A DNA stretch of 64,000 nt from Polyangium sp. 6x1. GTDB lineage: Bacteria > Myxococcota_A > Polyangia > Polyangiales > Polyangiaceae. Where the stretch lies: assembly GCF_029946515.1 (NCBI RefSeq), contig NZ_JARZHH010000002.1, positions 248,001-312,000 of the forward strand, read 5' to 3'. Numbering within the stretch: position 1 is the stretch's first letter; each line of letters starts with the position of its first letter. This document shows, one piece after another, positions 1-11,473 of the stretch. Both the position numbers and the translations under genes were made by a program. The notes under the pieces are model-generated. The model saw only the letters and a list, made by a program, of their open reading frames with translations, had not been told where the DNA came from and searched no databases.

Positions 1-1187
<1,187 letters not shown>

Positions 1188-1318
1188 TCGCCGCGAAAGC
1201 TGGGAGAAGTCGCGCGCGCCGTCAAGCGGGCCGGGCCCGAGCGGCGCGGCAGGAAAGGCGACGGGCCCGGCCGGGCCGTGCTAGGCTCGGCTCGTACTTT
1301 TCAGGGGGCCATCGCTCC

Positions 1319-2819
<1,501 letters not shown>

Positions 2820-2848
<29 letters not shown>

Positions 2849-3779
2849 TTTCGAGCGGCGGAGCCCTCTTCGTTTCATCGCCCCGGCCCTCTTGGGCGCG
2901 GCGCTCTCGCTCGCCGCGGCGCCGGCGCTCGCCGACGATCCGGCCGCGGCCGAGGCCCTGTTCCGGGTGGCCAAGGGCCTGATGGAGAAGAAAAACTACG
3001 CGGAGGCCTGCCCGAAATTCGAGGCGAGCTACAAGCTCGACCCGGCCGTCGGCACGAAGCTGAACTGGGCCGATTGTCTCGAAAAACAAGGCCTGCTCGC
3101 GCGGGCCTGGGCCGTGTGGGGCGAGGCGCGGGATCAGGCCAAACGCGAGGGCGACAAGCCGCGGGGGGACCTCGCCGCGCGTCGGCAAAAAGAGCTCGAT
3201 CCGCGCCTGCCGCAATTGACGGTGCAGGTGAAGGGCAGCGTCGAGGGGCTCGCCGTCTATCGCGACGAGGTGAAGCTCGACCCCGTCACGTTCGGCGTGC
3301 CGCTGCCGGTCGACCCGGGCAAACACGTGGTGACGCTCCGGCGCGGCAAGGACGTGCTCAAAGAAGCGAGCGTCGAATCGAAGGAGAAAGGCAAGGACGA
3401 GGTCACGCTCGACGCGACCGATGTCCCGCCGCCGCCGCCCGAGCAGCTCACGCAAGCGCAGCCGTTTCCGGGCCCGGGCCCGGGGGACAAACCCAAAGAC
3501 CAGGTCACCATGGTCCGCCGCAGCAAGGGCATGCTCGTCGGCGGCATTCTCCTCGGCATTGCCGGTGGGTTTGTCACGATCGGCGGGCTCATCGCGGTGG
3601 ACGCTTCGCACGGCTCGCCGGGCGCGTGGGGGTTCACGGGCCTCGGCGCCGTGATGTTCGGGGGCGGCATCGCGATGGGCGTCATCGGCAACCAGAAGAT
3701 TCCGCGCAAGCCCGAAGTGGCGTACGTGCCCGAGGTCTTCATCGGGCCGAGCTCGGTCATGGTGCGCGGAGCTTTCTGA
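2820..3779 (+). CDS. Secreted TPR/PEGA-like protein with C-terminal membrane helices
   Basis: A 319-residue protein with an N-terminal signal sequence (hydrophobic core FIAPALLGAALSLAAAP, likely cleavage after ALA near residue 38). A TPR-like segment around 42-110 includes AEALFRVAKGLMEKKNYAEA and CPKFEASYKLDP. A PEGA-like beta segment at about 140-185 includes VPLPVDPGKHVVTLRRG. A Pro-rich linker and two hydrophobic Gly-rich helices occupy about 235-295. This layout recurs directly downstream of myxobacterial Ser/Thr kinases. The start overlaps the kinase gene by 29 nt and no later in-frame ATG or GTG precedes the signal sequence. It may be a periplasmic sensor or adaptor for the kinase; that role is inferred from context only. 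Confidence 0.8.
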
Positions 3780-3792
3780 CGAGGGACGCGCC

Positions 3793-4389
3793 ATGCGCCG
3801 AGGCATTTCCGCGATTTGCCTCCTCGCGCTCCCCGCCTGCGTCGCCCCCTTCGGGACGCCGCCGGTCGCCGTCTCCGTGGGCGGCGGGGTTCGTCTCGGC
3901 GCGCCGAAGATCAAATCGACGGACCCCGCAATGGTGCACGTCGACGTGGGCCTCAAGCCGCTCCAGCTCATCCGCGAATGGCAAAAGCGGCGCGCGGACA
4001 TCAACCTCGGATACACGTTCGAGGCGGGCGCCGGGCCCAGCCGGCACGGCGCCTTCGCCGAGGGGACGGTCTTTCCCGTCGTGGATCGAAGCGGCCGGAT
4101 CGGCATCTCGGCCCAGCCGCGGCTCTGGTACGAGCCCGGGACGGACAAGATGGGGCTCGGCATGGCCGCTCGCATCACAGGCGAGTTGACCACATTCGTC
4201 GACAAGCCGTTCTCGGGGAGCAGCTCGAGTGGCGCCGGCGCCGGGATTGCATATGGCGAGGCGGGTGCTGGCCTTTACCTCGAAGGCGCGTATGCGAAGA
4301 TCGGGGAGCGGCCGAACGTGACGATCGGGCTCGGTCTGACCGTCCGCATTCCCGCCACGGCCGGCGTGGGCATTGGATTCCCACGCTGA
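3793..4389 (+). CDS. Putative outer-membrane lipoprotein
   Basis: A 198-residue protein starting MRRGISAICLLALPAC. The lipobox LPAC gives a lipidated Cys at residue 16. The rest is rich in alternating hydrophobic and Gly residues, for example INLGYTFEAGAGP, AGAGIAYGEAGAGLYLEGAY and VTIGLGLTVRIP, consistent with a small beta-barrel or beta-sheet outer-membrane protein. It starts 13 nt after the TPR/PEGA gene, so kinase, TPR protein and lipoprotein probably form one transcription unit. No specific family is recognised. Confidence 0.7.
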   Translation: MRRGISAICLLALPACVAPFGTPPVAVSVGGGVRLGAPKIKSTDPAMVHVDVGLKPLQLIREWQKRRADINLGYTFEAGAGPSRHGAFAEGTVFPVVDRSGRIGISAQPRLWYEPGTDKMGLGMAARITGELTTFVDKPFSGSSSSGAGAGIAYGEAGAGLYLEGAYAKIGERPNVTIGLGLTVRIPATAGVGIGFPR

Positions 4390-4520
4390 GGTCGCCCGCG
4401 CCGCCCACGGCGGCCGGGCCCGTCTGCCCGCGCCCGCGCGCCCGTCTCGGAATGCTTCCGCTCGAAGAAGCAGCGAAAGGGGCTTGCGACCACGCGACGC
4501 GATCCAAACATTCGCTGGCA

Positions 4521-5165
4521 ATGGTCGCATTAGCTCCGTCCACGGTAGAGCCCGGCCCCGATTCGCCCGCCCAGGACGACGCCGAAGAAACGACGCAGCC
4601 GAGGCTGCGCGCCGTCTCGGTTCCCCCACCGGATTCGGCGGTCCGCAGGCTGACGCCGCCGGCAGCGCGAAAAAAGGACCCGTACATCGTGCTCGTGGGG
4701 CTCGACCTCTCGGAGCCGGGTGGCCGGGCCTGGCGGTTCGCTTTTGATCTGGCGGAGCTCCGGGGCGAAGAGACCGAGATTCACGCCGTGGTGATCGGCG
4801 CGCGCGGCATGGCGCCGCGAATCAAGGACGTGGCGACGCCGCGGGTATCCACGTCGCACGCGAGCGAGGCAAAGCTACCGCCGCTGAAAGTGCTCGAACA
4901 TCGCTCCGCGGGCGGGCAAGCGCGGCTCATGGCGATGCATTACCGTGACGGCCGGCCGGACAAGGCGATCGTGAACCTGGCGCACGAGATTGGCGCCGAC
5001 CTCATCGTGGTGGCGAGTCACCCGCCGAGCCGCCTGGAGCGTCTTTTCGGGGGCCCGCTCGCCGATCGAATCGCCCGCAATGCGCCGTGCCCCGTGGTGA
5101 TCGTCCGCCCGAAGCGCGACGAGGACGACCCAGGCGTCGATCAATACGATCCGCGTCTCCGTTAA
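4521..5165 (+). CDS. Universal stress protein (UspA) family protein
   Basis: Cytoplasmic single-domain Usp of about 214 residues with an N-terminal Pro-rich extension. The Usp fold starts at YIVLVGLDLSEPGGRAWRFA and ends with the family signature ADRIARNAPCPVVIVRP. The usual ATP-binding pattern GxxGx9G(S/T) is only partly kept: the loop reads ASHPPSRLERLFGGPLADR without the first GxxG, so ATP binding is doubtful. The ATG at 4521 is chosen; an in-frame ATG at 4452 would add 23 residues, and neither has a strong ribosome binding site. The gene ends tail-to-tail with ggt, overlapping it by 4 nt. Confidence 0.8.
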   Translation: MVALAPSTVEPGPDSPAQDDAEETTQPRLRAVSVPPPDSAVRRLTPPAARKKDPYIVLVGLDLSEPGGRAWRFAFDLAELRGEETEIHAVVIGARGMAPRIKDVATPRVSTSHASEAKLPPLKVLEHRSAGGQARLMAMHYRDGRPDKAIVNLAHEIGADLIVVASHPPSRLERLFGGPLADRIARNAPCPVVIVRPKRDEDDPGVDQYDPRLR

Positions 5166-7054
5166 GGACGGGCGACCTTCGCCTTTTCCGTTTCCACCTC
5201 GGTCCGCGAGACCCCCTCGGCCGTGCCTCCCTCGCGCGGATCGGCGAAGCCGTAGGCGATGCCCGTCTGCGGGTCGACGAGGATGTCGTTCGCGTCGCCT
5301 TGCGTGAGGTTGCTCTGCTCGATCGTGTGGCCGCGCCGCGCGAGCTCGGCGAGCGCCTCCCGCGACGGCGGGCGTTGCTTCTCGACGCGCAGTTTGTCCG
5401 GCTGGAACTGGTGGTGCAGGCGGCCGCTCGCGACGGCCTCGTCGATCGTCATGCCCCAGTCGACGAGGTTCCTGAAGACCTGGGCCACGGTGTTCGGGAT
5501 CGTGTCGCCGCCCGGCGAGCCGAGCACGAGCGCGAGGCGTCCGCCTTGCGTGACGATCGTCGGCGACATCGAGGTCGCCATGCGTTTGCCCGGCGCGACG
5601 ACGTTCGGGCCGTCCTTCGAGAAGCCGCCGAGGGCGTTGCCGAGCAGGACGCCCGTTCCAGGCACGACGACCTTCGCGCCGAACCCGGCCGAGAGCGTGT
5701 ACGTGCAAGCGACGGCGTTGCCCTCGGCGTCGACGACCGAGAAGTGCGTGGTCTCGGGCGATTCATGCGCGGCCTCGGGCATCGCCGCCGCGAGCGTGGT
5801 CGAGGGCGTGGCGCGCGCCGGGTCGATCGCGGGCTTGCGTGTCGCGAGGTACGCGCCCGAGAGGAGGTCTTTGAGCTTCGCGTCGAGGTCCTTCGGTCCG
5901 AAGTCCGGATCGGCCGCGACGAGCCGGCGATCGGCGTAGGCGCGCCGCGCGGCCTCGACGAAGAGGTGCAGCGCGTCGGCCGAGCCCGGCTTGTGCTCGT
6001 AGGCCCGCGCGCGCTCGAGCGAGAGCATGATCTGCGCGAACGCGACGCCGCCCATCGACGGCGGAGGCGCGGTCTCCACGGAGAACCCGCGGTACGAGAA
6101 GCGCAGCGGGGCGCGCAGCTTCGCGCTGTAGTCGGCCATGTCCTTGGCCGTCACGTACCCGCCGCCCTTCTTCATCCACGCGTCGATCGCGCGCGCGAAA
6201 AATCCCTCGTAGAAGGCGCGCGGGCCTTCCTTCGCGATGGACTCGAGCGTGCGCGCGAGGTCGGGCTGGCGCACGCGTTCGCCCTCGCCGAGCGGCTTTT
6301 TTCCTCGGCCCCAGATCGCGCGGGCCGAAGGGTCGTGCTTGAGTTTGTCCCAGGCCCAGGCGAGCGTGAGCGCTTGCCGCGGGCCGAGGGCGTGTCCGTT
6401 CTTCGCGAGCTCGATGGCGGGCGCGACGAGATCGGCGAGCGGGCGCGTGCCGAACCGTTCGAGCGCGAGGGACAAGCCCGCGACGGTGCCCGGCACGCCC
6501 GCCGAGCGGAGGCCGATGCCGCCGTCGTGGTCGAGCATCGCGAGCACCTTCTCGGTCGTGGCGCCGGCCGCGGGCGCGGTTTCGCGGAAGTCGACGAAGT
6601 GGGTCTCGCCGCTCTTCAGGCGGATCATCATCACGCCGCCGCCGCCGATGTTTCCGGCCGAAGGATGCGTGACGGCGAGCGCGTAGGCGACGGCCACGGC
6701 GGCGTCGACGGCGTTGCCGCCGCTGCGCAGCACGGTTGCTCCGATGCGCGTGGCGTTTTTCTCGACAGAGGTGACGAGTCCGGCCTCGCCGCGCGCGGCG
6801 CGCTTGCCGCCCGGTCGAAGGGCGACGGGCGGATCGGGCGGCGGTGGGGCCGGGTAAGCGTCGGGCGCGGGCGCGCTCGCGGAGGCCGACGTCGCAGGGA
6901 CGACGGCCGCGGGGGCGGGCGTGGAAGCGCTCGGTGCGGCGGCCGTCGCGGGCGGGGGAGGGGGCGCGGCGTCGTCGCGCGGCGCGGGCGTCTGTGCGAC
7001 GCAGGCCGAGACGAGCGCCGCCGCGAGGAGGAAAAATCTCGGACGCGCGGGCAT
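5162..7054 (-). CDS. ggt: Gamma-glutamyltransferase, lipoprotein form
   Basis: Exported N-terminal-nucleophile hydrolase of 630 residues that cleaves or transfers the gamma-glutamyl group of glutathione and related compounds. The start MPARPRFFLLAAALVSAC gives a lipobox with Cys18, followed by a long Ala/Pro linker. The enzyme domain begins at GLVTSVEKNATRIGATVLRS. The autocleavage site is ESPETTHFSVVDAEG, where the first Thr of TTHFS should become the nucleophile of the small subunit, and GSPGGDTIPN lies in the small subunit. The length fits the family plus the linker. The frame stays open further upstream, but the ATG at 7054 directly precedes the signal peptide. It lies 40 nt downstream of the Cys-rich secreted protein gene on the same strand. 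Confidence 0.93.
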   Translation of the reverse strand: MPARPRFFLLAAALVSACVAQTPAPRDDAAPPPPPATAAAPSASTPAPAAVVPATSASASAPAPDAYPAPPPPDPPVALRPGGKRAARGEAGLVTSVEKNATRIGATVLRSGGNAVDAAVAVAYALAVTHPSAGNIGGGGVMMIRLKSGETHFVDFRETAPAAGATTEKVLAMLDHDGGIGLRSAGVPGTVAGLSLALERFGTRPLADLVAPAIELAKNGHALGPRQALTLAWAWDKLKHDPSARAIWGRGKKPLGEGERVRQPDLARTLESIAKEGPRAFYEGFFARAIDAWMKKGGGYVTAKDMADYSAKLRAPLRFSYRGFSVETAPPPSMGGVAFAQIMLSLERARAYEHKPGSADALHLFVEAARRAYADRRLVAADPDFGPKDLDAKLKDLLSGAYLATRKPAIDPARATPSTTLAAAMPEAAHESPETTHFSVVDAEGNAVACTYTLSAGFGAKVVVPGTGVLLGNALGGFSKDGPNVVAPGKRMATSMSPTIVTQGGRLALVLGSPGGDTIPNTVAQVFRNLVDWGMTIDEAVASGRLHHQFQPDKLRVEKQRPPSREALAELARRGHTIEQSNLTQGDANDILVDPQTGIAYGFADPREGGTAEGVSRTEVETEKAKVARP

Positions 7055-7094
7055 CGGCGGGGGGACTCTATCGCCGACGCTCGGGGGGCGGCGA

Positions 7095-7979
7095 CTACTT
7101 CTTCTGGTTCTTGCGGCGGCCGAGCGCGAGGCCGAAGGCCGCGATGGCGCCGAGGATACCGGCCGCGCCGCTCGACGCGTTGCCGGGGCTCTGGGCGCAG
7201 GAGACGCCCGCCTCGCCCGAGGCCGTGCAGCGGCCGCCGCTGCAATTCGCGTCGCCGCGCGCGTAGCCCTCGACCTTGATCTCGAGCAGGCTCTCGAGCT
7301 GCGCGACGCAGTTGTCGATCTGCTCACCGACGTCGACGTACTGGCCGTCGCAGAAGAGCGCGCCTTCCGGCCTCGAGCACGCGACCTCGCAGCCGCCCTT
7401 GAGATCGGCCTCGCAGTCGACGAAGGCCTTGGCCTGGCAGTCGATCTGGCAGTCGATGTTGGCCTGCGCGTCGCAGGAGCCGCTGCAGCACGAGGAGCAC
7501 TGCGCCTTGCACTCCGCGCTCGGCGGCGTGGCCTCGCAGCGCGCGTCGCACTCGCCGCCGCACGTGGCCTCGCAGGAGGCGCGGCAGCGGGCGCCGTCCG
7601 CGTCGCCGGCGCAGGCGCCGTCACAGCTCGCGCCGCAGTCCGCGCGGCAGGAAGCGCCGCACTCGAAGCTGCCGGGGTCGACGTTGCACTCGGCCTCGCA
7701 GCTCGCCTGGCAGCTCGCGCTGCACTGGGCGTCGATCTGCGCGTTGCACTGGCCGTTGCAGCCGACGTAGAGGTCCGCGGCGCACTGGACCTGGAAGCTC
7801 ACGGGTTCGCACGCGGCGGTGCAGCCGCCCTCGACGCGCATCTCGCACTTCGCGTTCGCGGCGAGCTCGATGCCGCCGCAGGCGGTGATGGTCTTGGCGT
7901 CGGCCGAGGAAGCAAAGCCGAAGGTCGTGGCGGCGGCGAGAGCAGCAGCGGCGAAGATCGGGGCAAGGGAAGTACGCAT
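7095..7979 (-). CDS. Secreted Cys-rich protein with MYXO-CTERM-like tail
   Basis: A 294-residue protein. The ATG at 7979 is preceded by AGGAGA at good spacing, and the product starts MRTSLAPIFAAAALAAATT, a signal peptide cleaved near ADA. The mature part is packed with Cys in short repeats of the type CxxxCxxxC, for example CGASCRADCGASCDGAC and CSASCQASCEAEC, implying extensive disulfide bonding outside the cytoplasm. The C-terminus has a Gly/Ala hydrophobic helix (AAGILGAIAAFGLALG) followed by RRKNQKK, with a Cys just before it. This resembles the MYXO-CTERM sorting tail of myxobacterial surface proteins, although the match is loose. No enzymatic motif is seen. Function unknown, perhaps an outer-surface structural or adhesive protein. 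Confidence 0.8.
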   Translation of the reverse strand: MRTSLAPIFAAAALAAATTFGFASSADAKTITACGGIELAANAKCEMRVEGGCTAACEPVSFQVQCAADLYVGCNGQCNAQIDAQCSASCQASCEAECNVDPGSFECGASCRADCGASCDGACAGDADGARCRASCEATCGGECDARCEATPPSAECKAQCSSCCSGSCDAQANIDCQIDCQAKAFVDCEADLKGGCEVACSRPEGALFCDGQYVDVGEQIDNCVAQLESLLEIKVEGYARGDANCSGGRCTASGEAGVSCAQSPGNASSGAAGILGAIAAFGLALGRRKNQKK

Positions 7980-8118
7980 GTGTTCGTTCTCCTGTGTGGA
8001 CGAGAGGGGTCCCTCGATCGTGGCGCCCCCCCGGTGCAAGGGGGCGACCACCCACGAGGGTAGGTCCTTCGTTCGACGATGCGCGGGGGATTTCGAAACG
8101 GTCGAGCGTCGCCGTTCA

Positions 8119-8135
8119 CGCCGCCTCGGGCGGCG
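8119..8135 (-). terminator. GC hairpin downstream of the beta-propeller lipoprotein gene
   Basis: A perfect 7-bp inverted repeat CGCCGCC-TCG-GGCGGCG lies about 40 nt past the stop of the minus-strand lipoprotein gene, inside a 194-bp gap. There is no T-tract, so it may be only a weak terminator or a processing hairpin. Confidence 0.3.
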
Positions 8136-8173
8136 CTGTCATACCGGCGGTCGCCCGTCCGACCAGGTCGAGC

Positions 8174-9217
8174 TCACGGAGCGATCTGACTTGTGATCCT
8201 GCCCGGGCCGTATCGCGCCACGATGCCCTCGCGCGCCGCCCCCGGCATGCTGCTCGTCACGAAGTTCCCGCCAACGGCCCAGTACGTGCCAGTGCCATCG
8301 GCCCAGGCCGCGTGCAGATCGGCATAGGGTGGCACGTCGAACTCGTCCACCCACGCGCCCGCGTCGAGGCGCTGCTTCGAGCCGCCGAAGCCCACGACGA
8401 GCACCTCGCCGGGCGCGTTGCAAGCCACGCCGTTCACGCCGTTCGTGAGTGCGACGTCGACCTTCTGCCAGGCCGCGCCGTCCGAGCGGAGGACGTCGAA
8501 CGTGCCGACGGCGTAGACCTCGTTCGGGCCACAGCCGGCCACCGTGAAGAGTGTGCCAGACGCGAGCGGCGGATCCGATTCGAGGGCCCACGCTGCGCCT
8601 TTCTTATGCCAGATCGTGCCGTACTCGCCGACCACGTAGAGGTCGTCCGAGCTCGCGCCCCAGACCTTGTAGTGCGCGCGGCCGAGCGGCATGCCGGGCA
8701 AGGTCACGGGCGTCCAGGCGCTCCCGTCCCAGTGGAGGATCACGTCGTTCGGGGCGCCGGTGCCGCCCTCGGGCGTGCCGCCGACCGCCCAGGCGTCCGC
8801 CTTCGAGGCCGCCCAGACCCCCCAGAGCGTCGCCGTCGTGCCGGAAACGTGCTCCGTGAAGGTCGAGCCGTCCCAGTGGGTGATGCGGCCCTCTTCGCCG
8901 ACCATCCAGACGTCGTCCGGGCCCGAGCCGGAGACCCACCAGTACGTCTGGTCGCCGCCGGGCTGGAGCTCGCGGAACGAGGCGCCGTCGAAGTGGACCA
9001 CGAGCGACGCCCGGCCGTTTCCGAGCGGGCCGCCGACGGCAAAGACGTCCTTCGGGCCGCTGCCCCACACGCTGAGCACCGCACGATCGAGGTCGCCCCC
9101 GTCGAGCGCGACTTGCCACGCGGACGGTTCCGAGGAAGGCGGCGTGTCCGGCGGATCGGAGCAGCCCGGCGTGAGCGCGGCGAGCGTGAGCACGAGCGGG
9201 AGGCGAAGGCGCTTCAC
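8174..9217 (-). CDS. Lipoprotein with WD/Kelch-like beta-propeller repeats
   Basis: A 347-residue lipoprotein. The N-terminus MKRLRLPLVLTLAALTPGC ends in a lipobox with the modified Cys at 19. The body contains spaced repeats of the form W-G-S/A-x-D-x-V-G, for example VWGSGPKDVFAVGG, VSGSGPDDVWMVGEEG, VWGASSDDLYVVGEYG and VAGCGPNEVYAVG. These are typical of large paralogous families of myxobacterial propeller lipoproteins. It starts with GTG at 9217, overlapping the previous stop as GTGA and preceded by GGAGG, so it is translationally coupled to the lipoprotein gene upstream. Role unknown; likely outer-membrane anchored. Confidence 0.78.
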   Translation of the reverse strand: MKRLRLPLVLTLAALTPGCSDPPDTPPSSEPSAWQVALDGGDLDRAVLSVWGSGPKDVFAVGGPLGNGRASLVVHFDGASFRELQPGGDQTYWWVSGSGPDDVWMVGEEGRITHWDGSTFTEHVSGTTATLWGVWAASKADAWAVGGTPEGGTGAPNDVILHWDGSAWTPVTLPGMPLGRAHYKVWGASSDDLYVVGEYGTIWHKKGAAWALESDPPLASGTLFTVAGCGPNEVYAVGTFDVLRSDGAAWQKVDVALTNGVNGVACNAPGEVLVVGFGGSKQRLDAGAWVDEFDVPPYADLHAAWADGTGTYWAVGGNFVTSSMPGAAREGIVARYGPGRITSQIAP

Positions 9218-9903
9218 GGCGGTCCTCCGAAGGCATCCGGAGCGCTCGCGTCCGCGCCGGCATCGAGGTCCGGATCGAACACGCCTGCTTCGGGATCACA
9301 CTGCATGCCGAGGACGTAGTCGCCGGCGCACATGCAGAGGCATTCGGCCTCGCGCCCGGGTTCGTCGCAGCGCGGGGTCACGGTCATGATCTTCGTGACC
9401 TTCTTGCCGTCGCGATCCGTGAGCGAGACCGTGAGCTCGTACGGTTTGTCGAAGAGGTCCTGTTCGGCCCACTGATTCGGACACGCCGCGATGTTCGAGA
9501 ACGAGGAGATGTCCGCCGGATCGCTGCGCCCGTAGCCGTCGTCCGTGGGCACGAGGTTGAGGATGCGATTGTCCAGGCGAACTTGCTTCGTCGCCGGGTC
9601 GCGCAGGGCGCCCGCGACGCGGACGGCGCACGGGTCGACGTTCGTCGCACGCACGCCGGCGAAGACGACGCGGCCGCCCTGCGGCGGGAAGATGAGCGAG
9701 ATGCTCGAGCCGTCACTGACCGACTGGATCTCGCCCTCGGGGCCGAGCGCGATCACCTCCATGATCGGCTCGGCCGAAGGATCCCCGAGATACGCGAGCT
9801 TGCAGCCCCCGATGATGCCGGCGTCCGGCTCCGTCTCCGGCGGCGGCGAGGGGGAGCTGCAAGCAGCGAGCGCGAGCACGAGGGGGAGCCAGGGTTTGTC
9901 CAC
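9214..9903 (-). CDS. Lipoprotein of unknown function
   Basis: A 229-residue protein starting with GTG at 9903, two bases after the stop of the copper-monooxygenase-like gene. The N-terminus MDKPWLPLVLALAACSS has a lipobox with Cys15. The mature part is beta-rich without a recognised domain; it contains a CMCAG motif and Cys residues near the C-terminus and ends in an Asp/Ala-rich tail. The longer upstream frame overlaps the preceding gene and lacks signal-peptide character, so the GTG start is preferred. It sits between the PHM-like gene and the propeller lipoprotein gene, and all three probably form one operon. Confidence 0.7.
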   Translation of the reverse strand: MDKPWLPLVLALAACSSPSPPPETEPDAGIIGGCKLAYLGDPSAEPIMEVIALGPEGEIQSVSDGSSISLIFPPQGGRVVFAGVRATNVDPCAVRVAGALRDPATKQVRLDNRILNLVPTDDGYGRSDPADISSFSNIAACPNQWAEQDLFDKPYELTVSLTDRDGKKVTKIMTVTPRCDEPGREAECLCMCAGDYVLGMQCDPEAGVFDPDLDAGADASAPDAFGGPP

Positions 9904-9905
9904 GG

Positions 9906-10988
9906 CTAGAAGCAGTTGATGTTGTCGGACTTCGGGTAGTAGTAGACGAAGATGTTGCAGTGCTCGTTCGCCTCGACGATCGGGCCGAACGTGTAGCAGC
10001 AGTCGTTCGCGCCCTGCTTGTCGAGCGCGTTCAGGCCGTCGCAGCCGAGTGAGGCCTCGGGCATCTGCCACTGGTACGAGCACGTGTAGAACACGCCGCC
10101 GCCCGCGGGGACCTCACGGTCGAGCTGGGGCGACGTGAGCATCGGCGGCTCGTCCCAGGTCTGCGACCCGTAGAAGCGCTGATCCATCGGCGGCTGGTCG
10201 ACGCTCACGCCGTCCCACGTGAACATGTCGAACTGCTTGCCGCGGCTGTGGAAGTGGCCGTTCGCGCCGATGATGTGGACGGGCGTGTCGCTGTTGAACT
10301 GGCAGGAGCCATCGAAGGAGGGCGTCGGGTTCGAGGCACAGACGCGGATCGACTGCTTGGTCGCGAAGAGCGTGCCGAGCTGCGCCTTCACCTTCTCCTT
10401 CGGGATGGTCCAGAAGTTCACGTTGACCTTGCCCTCGCCCGAGGGCGTGCCCTGCGTCGAGGCGTTGACGTAGTGCGTCTGGAGCATGAGCCACTCGTCG
10501 GGCTGGAACTCGTTGGCGACGCCCTCGGGGAAGGTCCAGTCGAGCTTGCCGTCGATCTGCGAGTTCGCGACGAGCGGCCAGTCCGCCCAGTTCGAGCTCT
10601 TGAAGCACTCGCCGACGTTGTTCGTGCCCTCCTGGATCGCGCCCTTCTCGGGGTCGAGGCCCACGATCGTCCGGACGCGGAAGACGTTCATGTGGTGCGA
10701 GCCCTCTTTCTGGGCGATCTGCACGCGGTTGACGTAGACGGGGCTCTCCGGATCGAGGCCGTTCGCGGCCGCGAGGTCACGGACGCGGAAGAAGTAACAG
10801 TCCTGCTTCTCGACGCCGGCCGGGACCTCGAAGAGGTTGGTCTCGATCTGGAAGCCCTGACCCGCCGGCGGTGGGTCGATATGTGCCGGGTCTGCCTCCG
10901 TTGTCGGGGGGGGATTGGGCTCGCTGGAGCAGGCAAAAAACAGGGGCGCAGCGAACGCGAGCAAGATCATCGAGCGGAATGCAGACAT
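9906..10988 (-). CDS. PHM/DBM-like type II copper monooxygenase homologue, lipoprotein
   Basis: A 360-residue lipoprotein (MSAFRSMILLAFAAPLFFAC, Cys20) that keeps most copper-ligand motifs of the ascorbate-dependent monooxygenases (peptidylglycine alpha-hydroxylating and dopamine beta-monooxygenase). The CuH-like site is HHM at 98-100 with H172 in LMLQTHYVN. The CuM-like pair is H245 and H247 in NGHFHSRGK. The segment ANEHCNIFVYYYP aligns with the eukaryotic DEMCNLYIMYY region, but the CuM methionine is replaced by His343. Numerous Cys suggest disulfides. It is the first gene of a three-gene minus-strand operon. Catalytic activity is uncertain because of the ligand change; the fold assignment rests on motif order and spacing. 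Confidence 0.72.
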   Translation of the reverse strand: MSAFRSMILLAFAAPLFFACSSEPNPPPTTEADPAHIDPPPAGQGFQIETNLFEVPAGVEKQDCYFFRVRDLAAANGLDPESPVYVNRVQIAQKEGSHHMNVFRVRTIVGLDPEKGAIQEGTNNVGECFKSSNWADWPLVANSQIDGKLDWTFPEGVANEFQPDEWLMLQTHYVNASTQGTPSGEGKVNVNFWTIPKEKVKAQLGTLFATKQSIRVCASNPTPSFDGSCQFNSDTPVHIIGANGHFHSRGKQFDMFTWDGVSVDQPPMDQRFYGSQTWDEPPMLTSPQLDREVPAGGGVFYTCSYQWQMPEASLGCDGLNALDKQGANDCCYTFGPIVEANEHCNIFVYYYPKSDNINCF

Positions 10989-11167
10989 AGGGTTCTCCTC
11001 CCCGGGGCTGAGAAAAAGGGGACGGTAGGGACGCTACACGAAAGCAAGTCGTCGGCCATCCGGGCCCTGCTGCCCCACCGACCGTCCTTTCCCCGGAGGA
11101 GGCGCGCGCGGAGAGGCGCGCGCAGGGCGCCTTGCTGCTATTGTCGCCGGACGGAGGATTTTCGTCG

Positions 11168-11392
11168 ATGGCTGGCAACAAGCAGTGCGGAGAGCACACC
11201 GAGCTCGCGTCGAACAGCGCCGTGCGCGTGACGCGATGCACGTGCGGCACGGTCCACGTCACCATGCTTCAGAACGGGGTGACGGTGCGCATGTCGGCCG
11301 ACGCCCTCCGCAACGCGTGGGCGGGGATGAAGGCCGCGATCGATCGGATGGACGAGCCCGTGCCGAGCTTCGGCAGCTCGATCATCAACTAG
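11168..11392 (+). CDS. Small conserved-looking protein, function unknown
   Basis: A 74-residue soluble protein starting MAGNKQCGEHTELASNSAVR. The ATG at 11168 is supported by GGAGG about 9 nt upstream; an in-frame ATG at 11132 would add residues of poor character. It has a CxC pair (TRCTCGTVHVTMLQNGVTVR) and a C-terminal amphipathic segment (ADALRNAWAGMKAAIDRM). No family is recognised. It is divergent from the copper-monooxygenase-like operon and convergent with citrate synthase. Confidence 0.65.
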   Translation: MAGNKQCGEHTELASNSAVRVTRCTCGTVHVTMLQNGVTVRMSADALRNAWAGMKAAIDRMDEPVPSFGSSIIN

Positions 11393-11422
11393 CGTTCGCG
11401 AGGAGCGGGGGGAGGGAAGCGC

Positions 11423-11442
11423 GGGGGAGGAGGCCCTCCCCC
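11423..11442. terminator. Perfect hairpin between convergent genes
   Basis: An 8-bp perfect inverted repeat GGGGGAGG-AGGC-CCTCCCCC lies in the 81-bp gap between the small plus-strand gene and the end of citrate synthase. The position suggests a bidirectional transcription stop. No T-tract follows on either strand. Confidence 0.45.
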
Positions 11443-11473
11443 ACGCATGTCCGAGGCGGGAAGCGCAGGAGCC

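Noticed and set aside
3816-4520. Long N-terminal extension of the universal stress protein
   Set aside because: It overlaps the preceding lipoprotein gene in another frame and is Arg-rich; an internal ATG gives a normal Usp.
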